Shown here piece after piece: positions 62,922-64,000 of a stretch of DNA of 64,000 nt (position 1 is the stretch's first letter; each line of letters opens with the position of its first letter). A model generated the notes under the pieces. It had not been told where the DNA came from and searched no databases. It saw only the letters and a program-made list of their open reading frames with translations. Origin of the DNA: Polaromonas sp. A23 (GTDB lineage Bacteria > Pseudomonadota > Gammaproteobacteria > Burkholderiales > Burkholderiaceae_C); the NCBI RefSeq assembly GCF_002001015.1, contig NZ_MUNO01000006.1:62001-126000 (forward strand), given 5' to 3'. The position numbers and the translations under genes were made by a program.

Positions 62922-63863
62922 GTGAGCCCGATTCGAGACACCTCCGCAGACACGGATCGACAGCCCCTGAGCACGCCGGTGCTGGGCGCTGTTGAATGTG
63001 TCAATCCCGCCCGGGCGCGCTTGGGTGAGGGCACCATGTGGTCGGAACGAGAGCAAGCCCTGTACTGGGTGGATATTCTCGCGTGCCGCCTGCATCGCTA
63101 CCACCCGGCCAGCATTACCCGCACCACCTGGTCTTTTTCAGAAGAAATTTCCGCGCTGGCCGAACGGACCCACCTGCCCGGCCTGATCGTGACCATGCGC
63201 CGCGGCTTCGCGTTGTTTGACCCCGCGGTCGACAGCGAACCGCACTATCTGCACCAGCCCGAACCGGCGCTGCCCGGCAACCGCTTCAACGACGGCAAGT
63301 GTGATGCGCAAGGCCGCTTCTGGGGCGGGACCATGGACTTTGACTGCGTGGCGCCCACCGGTGCGCTTTACCGGTACGACCCGGACGGCCGCTGCACCCG
63401 CCATGACGAAGGCTTCGCCGTGACCAATGGCCCGACCTGGTCTGCCGATGGCCGTACCCTGTACTTCAACGACACGGTCAATGGCCACATTCATGCGTAT
63501 GACTTCGACGCTGCGACAGGAACAGTTTCGAACAAGCGGCTCTGGCTGGCTTTTGCAGCGGACGACGGTGTGCCCGACGGCATGACCACGGATGCCGCCG
63601 GCCGGTTGTGGATCGCACACTGGGGCGGCGCCTGCATCAGCTGTCATGACCCGGTGAGCGCGCAGGAACTCTGCCGCGTGACCCTGCCCACACGCCATGT
63701 GACCAACTGCGCCTTTGGCGGGCCTGATCTGCGCACACTCTATATCACCACCGCCCGAAGCGGTCTCACGCCTGAACAGCTTGCCGCCGAGCCGCTGGCC
63801 GGTGGCCTGTTTGCGGTTGCCGTCGACAGCCCGGGCTTGCCTGCCAGCCTGTTCGGCGGTTAA
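62922..63863 (+). CDS. SMP-30/gluconolactonase-family sugar lactonase
   Basis: A 313-residue six-bladed propeller lactonase. It contains the metal-binding glutamate in RLGEGTMWSEREQALYWVDI, the Asn/Asp ligands in NRFNDGKCDAQGRFWGGTMD, TNGPTWSADGRTLYFNDT and DGVPDGMTTDAAGRLWIAHW. It opens the sugar lactone to the aldonate, between the SDR and IlvD-type steps. The GTG at 62922 follows GGAGAG by a few bases and is in frame; an ATG 4 bases earlier (62918) is in another frame. Confidence 0.9.
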   Translation: MSPIRDTSADTDRQPLSTPVLGAVECVNPARARLGEGTMWSEREQALYWVDILACRLHRYHPASITRTTWSFSEEISALAERTHLPGLIVTMRRGFALFDPAVDSEPHYLHQPEPALPGNRFNDGKCDAQGRFWGGTMDFDCVAPTGALYRYDPDGRCTRHDEGFAVTNGPTWSADGRTLYFNDTVNGHIHAYDFDAATGTVSNKRLWLAFAADDGVPDGMTTDAAGRLWIAHWGGACISCHDPVSAQELCRVTLPTRHVTNCAFGGPDLRTLYITTARSGLTPEQLAAEPLAGGLFAVAVDSPGLPASLFGG

Positions 63864-63915
63864 TGGCCGTGCAGCCTGCTTCCCCCATGATTGTTTTGCC
63901 CGTGAAGGTTCTTCC

Positions 63916-64000
63916 ATGACAGAGTCCGCACATCCCGTCGTCTGGCTGCGCAACGCTGGCCAGCATCTTGGGCTGGTTCCCTCGCTTGGCGGCAGCGTGG
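63916..64000 (+). CDS. Aldose 1-epimerase, N-terminal fragment
   Basis: An open frame from the ATG at 63916 to the window edge encodes ~28 residues. The segment LGLVPSLGGSV matches the N-terminal strand of GalM-like mutarotases. GAAGG lies 6 nt before the ATG. It follows the lactonase gene by 52 bp and would interconvert sugar anomers for the dehydrogenase. Too short for certainty. Confidence 0.65.
   Translation, partial: MTESAHPVVWLRNAGQHLGLVPSLGGSV

Overview
The window looks like a chromosomal segment of a Comamonadaceae betaproteobacterium (Polaromonas, Rhodoferax or Variovorax type). This is inferred from the GC-rich base composition, the order ssb / MFS / uvrA and tsaB / rimI / uracil-DNA glycosylase, two orphan Bug-type solute-binding proteins, a DUF1631 protein, and two families of short intergenic repeats. 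No rRNA, tRNA, CRISPR array, phage gene or insertion sequence was recognised.

Positions 1-41,000 are mostly housekeeping. The order is: the end of a patatin-like phospholipase; corA; mtnN and fadD; a transhydrogenase operon pntAa-orf-pntAb-pntB with an extra gene inside it; nudJ, opgD and mnmA; a two-component system next to a MipA-like outer-membrane protein; ssb, an MFS exporter and uvrA; a sigma-54 activator divergent from an aldehyde dehydrogenase, with a visible -24/-12 promoter and a perfect inverted-repeat activator site; a thioesterase with an EamA exporter; a LysR gene divergent from a NAD(P)-binding protein; a LysR / Bug / aspartoacylase-like cluster; pyrF; a second EamA exporter; tsaB-rimI-udg; a third EamA exporter divergent from dacB; and a large DUF1631 protein.

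Positions 41,262-64,000 are a sugar and sugar-acid catabolic region. A LacI-type regulator, a Bug binding protein and glucarate dehydratase form one plus-strand unit with palindromic operators. On the minus strand, about ten tightly packed genes run from 60,908 to 47,972: a ketoglutarate-semialdehyde-type aldehyde dehydrogenase, two complete ABC sugar importers nested one inside the other (YtfQ-[ChvE-GguA-GguB]-YtfR-YtfT-YjfF), an L-arabonate-type dehydratase and a keto-deoxy-sugar-acid dehydratase. A 2-haloacid dehalogenase and malate synthase G follow. A GbpR-like LysR regulator, a sugar dehydrogenase, an SMP-30 lactonase and the start of an aldose 1-epimerase complete a non-phosphorylative (Weimberg-like) pathway: sugar -> lactone -> aldonate -> 2-keto-3-deoxy acid -> 2-ketoglutarate semialdehyde -> 2-ketoglutarate. 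The glucarate branch could feed the same semialdehyde.

The least expected signals are not genes. Eight copies of a ~55-nt element made of two adjacent mini-hairpins all point the same way. Most sit directly 3' of minus-strand genes, and two lie inside coding sequence in the same reading frame. Several genes (nudJ, mnmA, pyrF, an EamA exporter, dacB) have a -10-like hexamer 5-6 nt before the start codon, suggesting leaderless mRNAs. A repeated ATATCAATCCA motif marks both divergent promoters of the sugar regulon.
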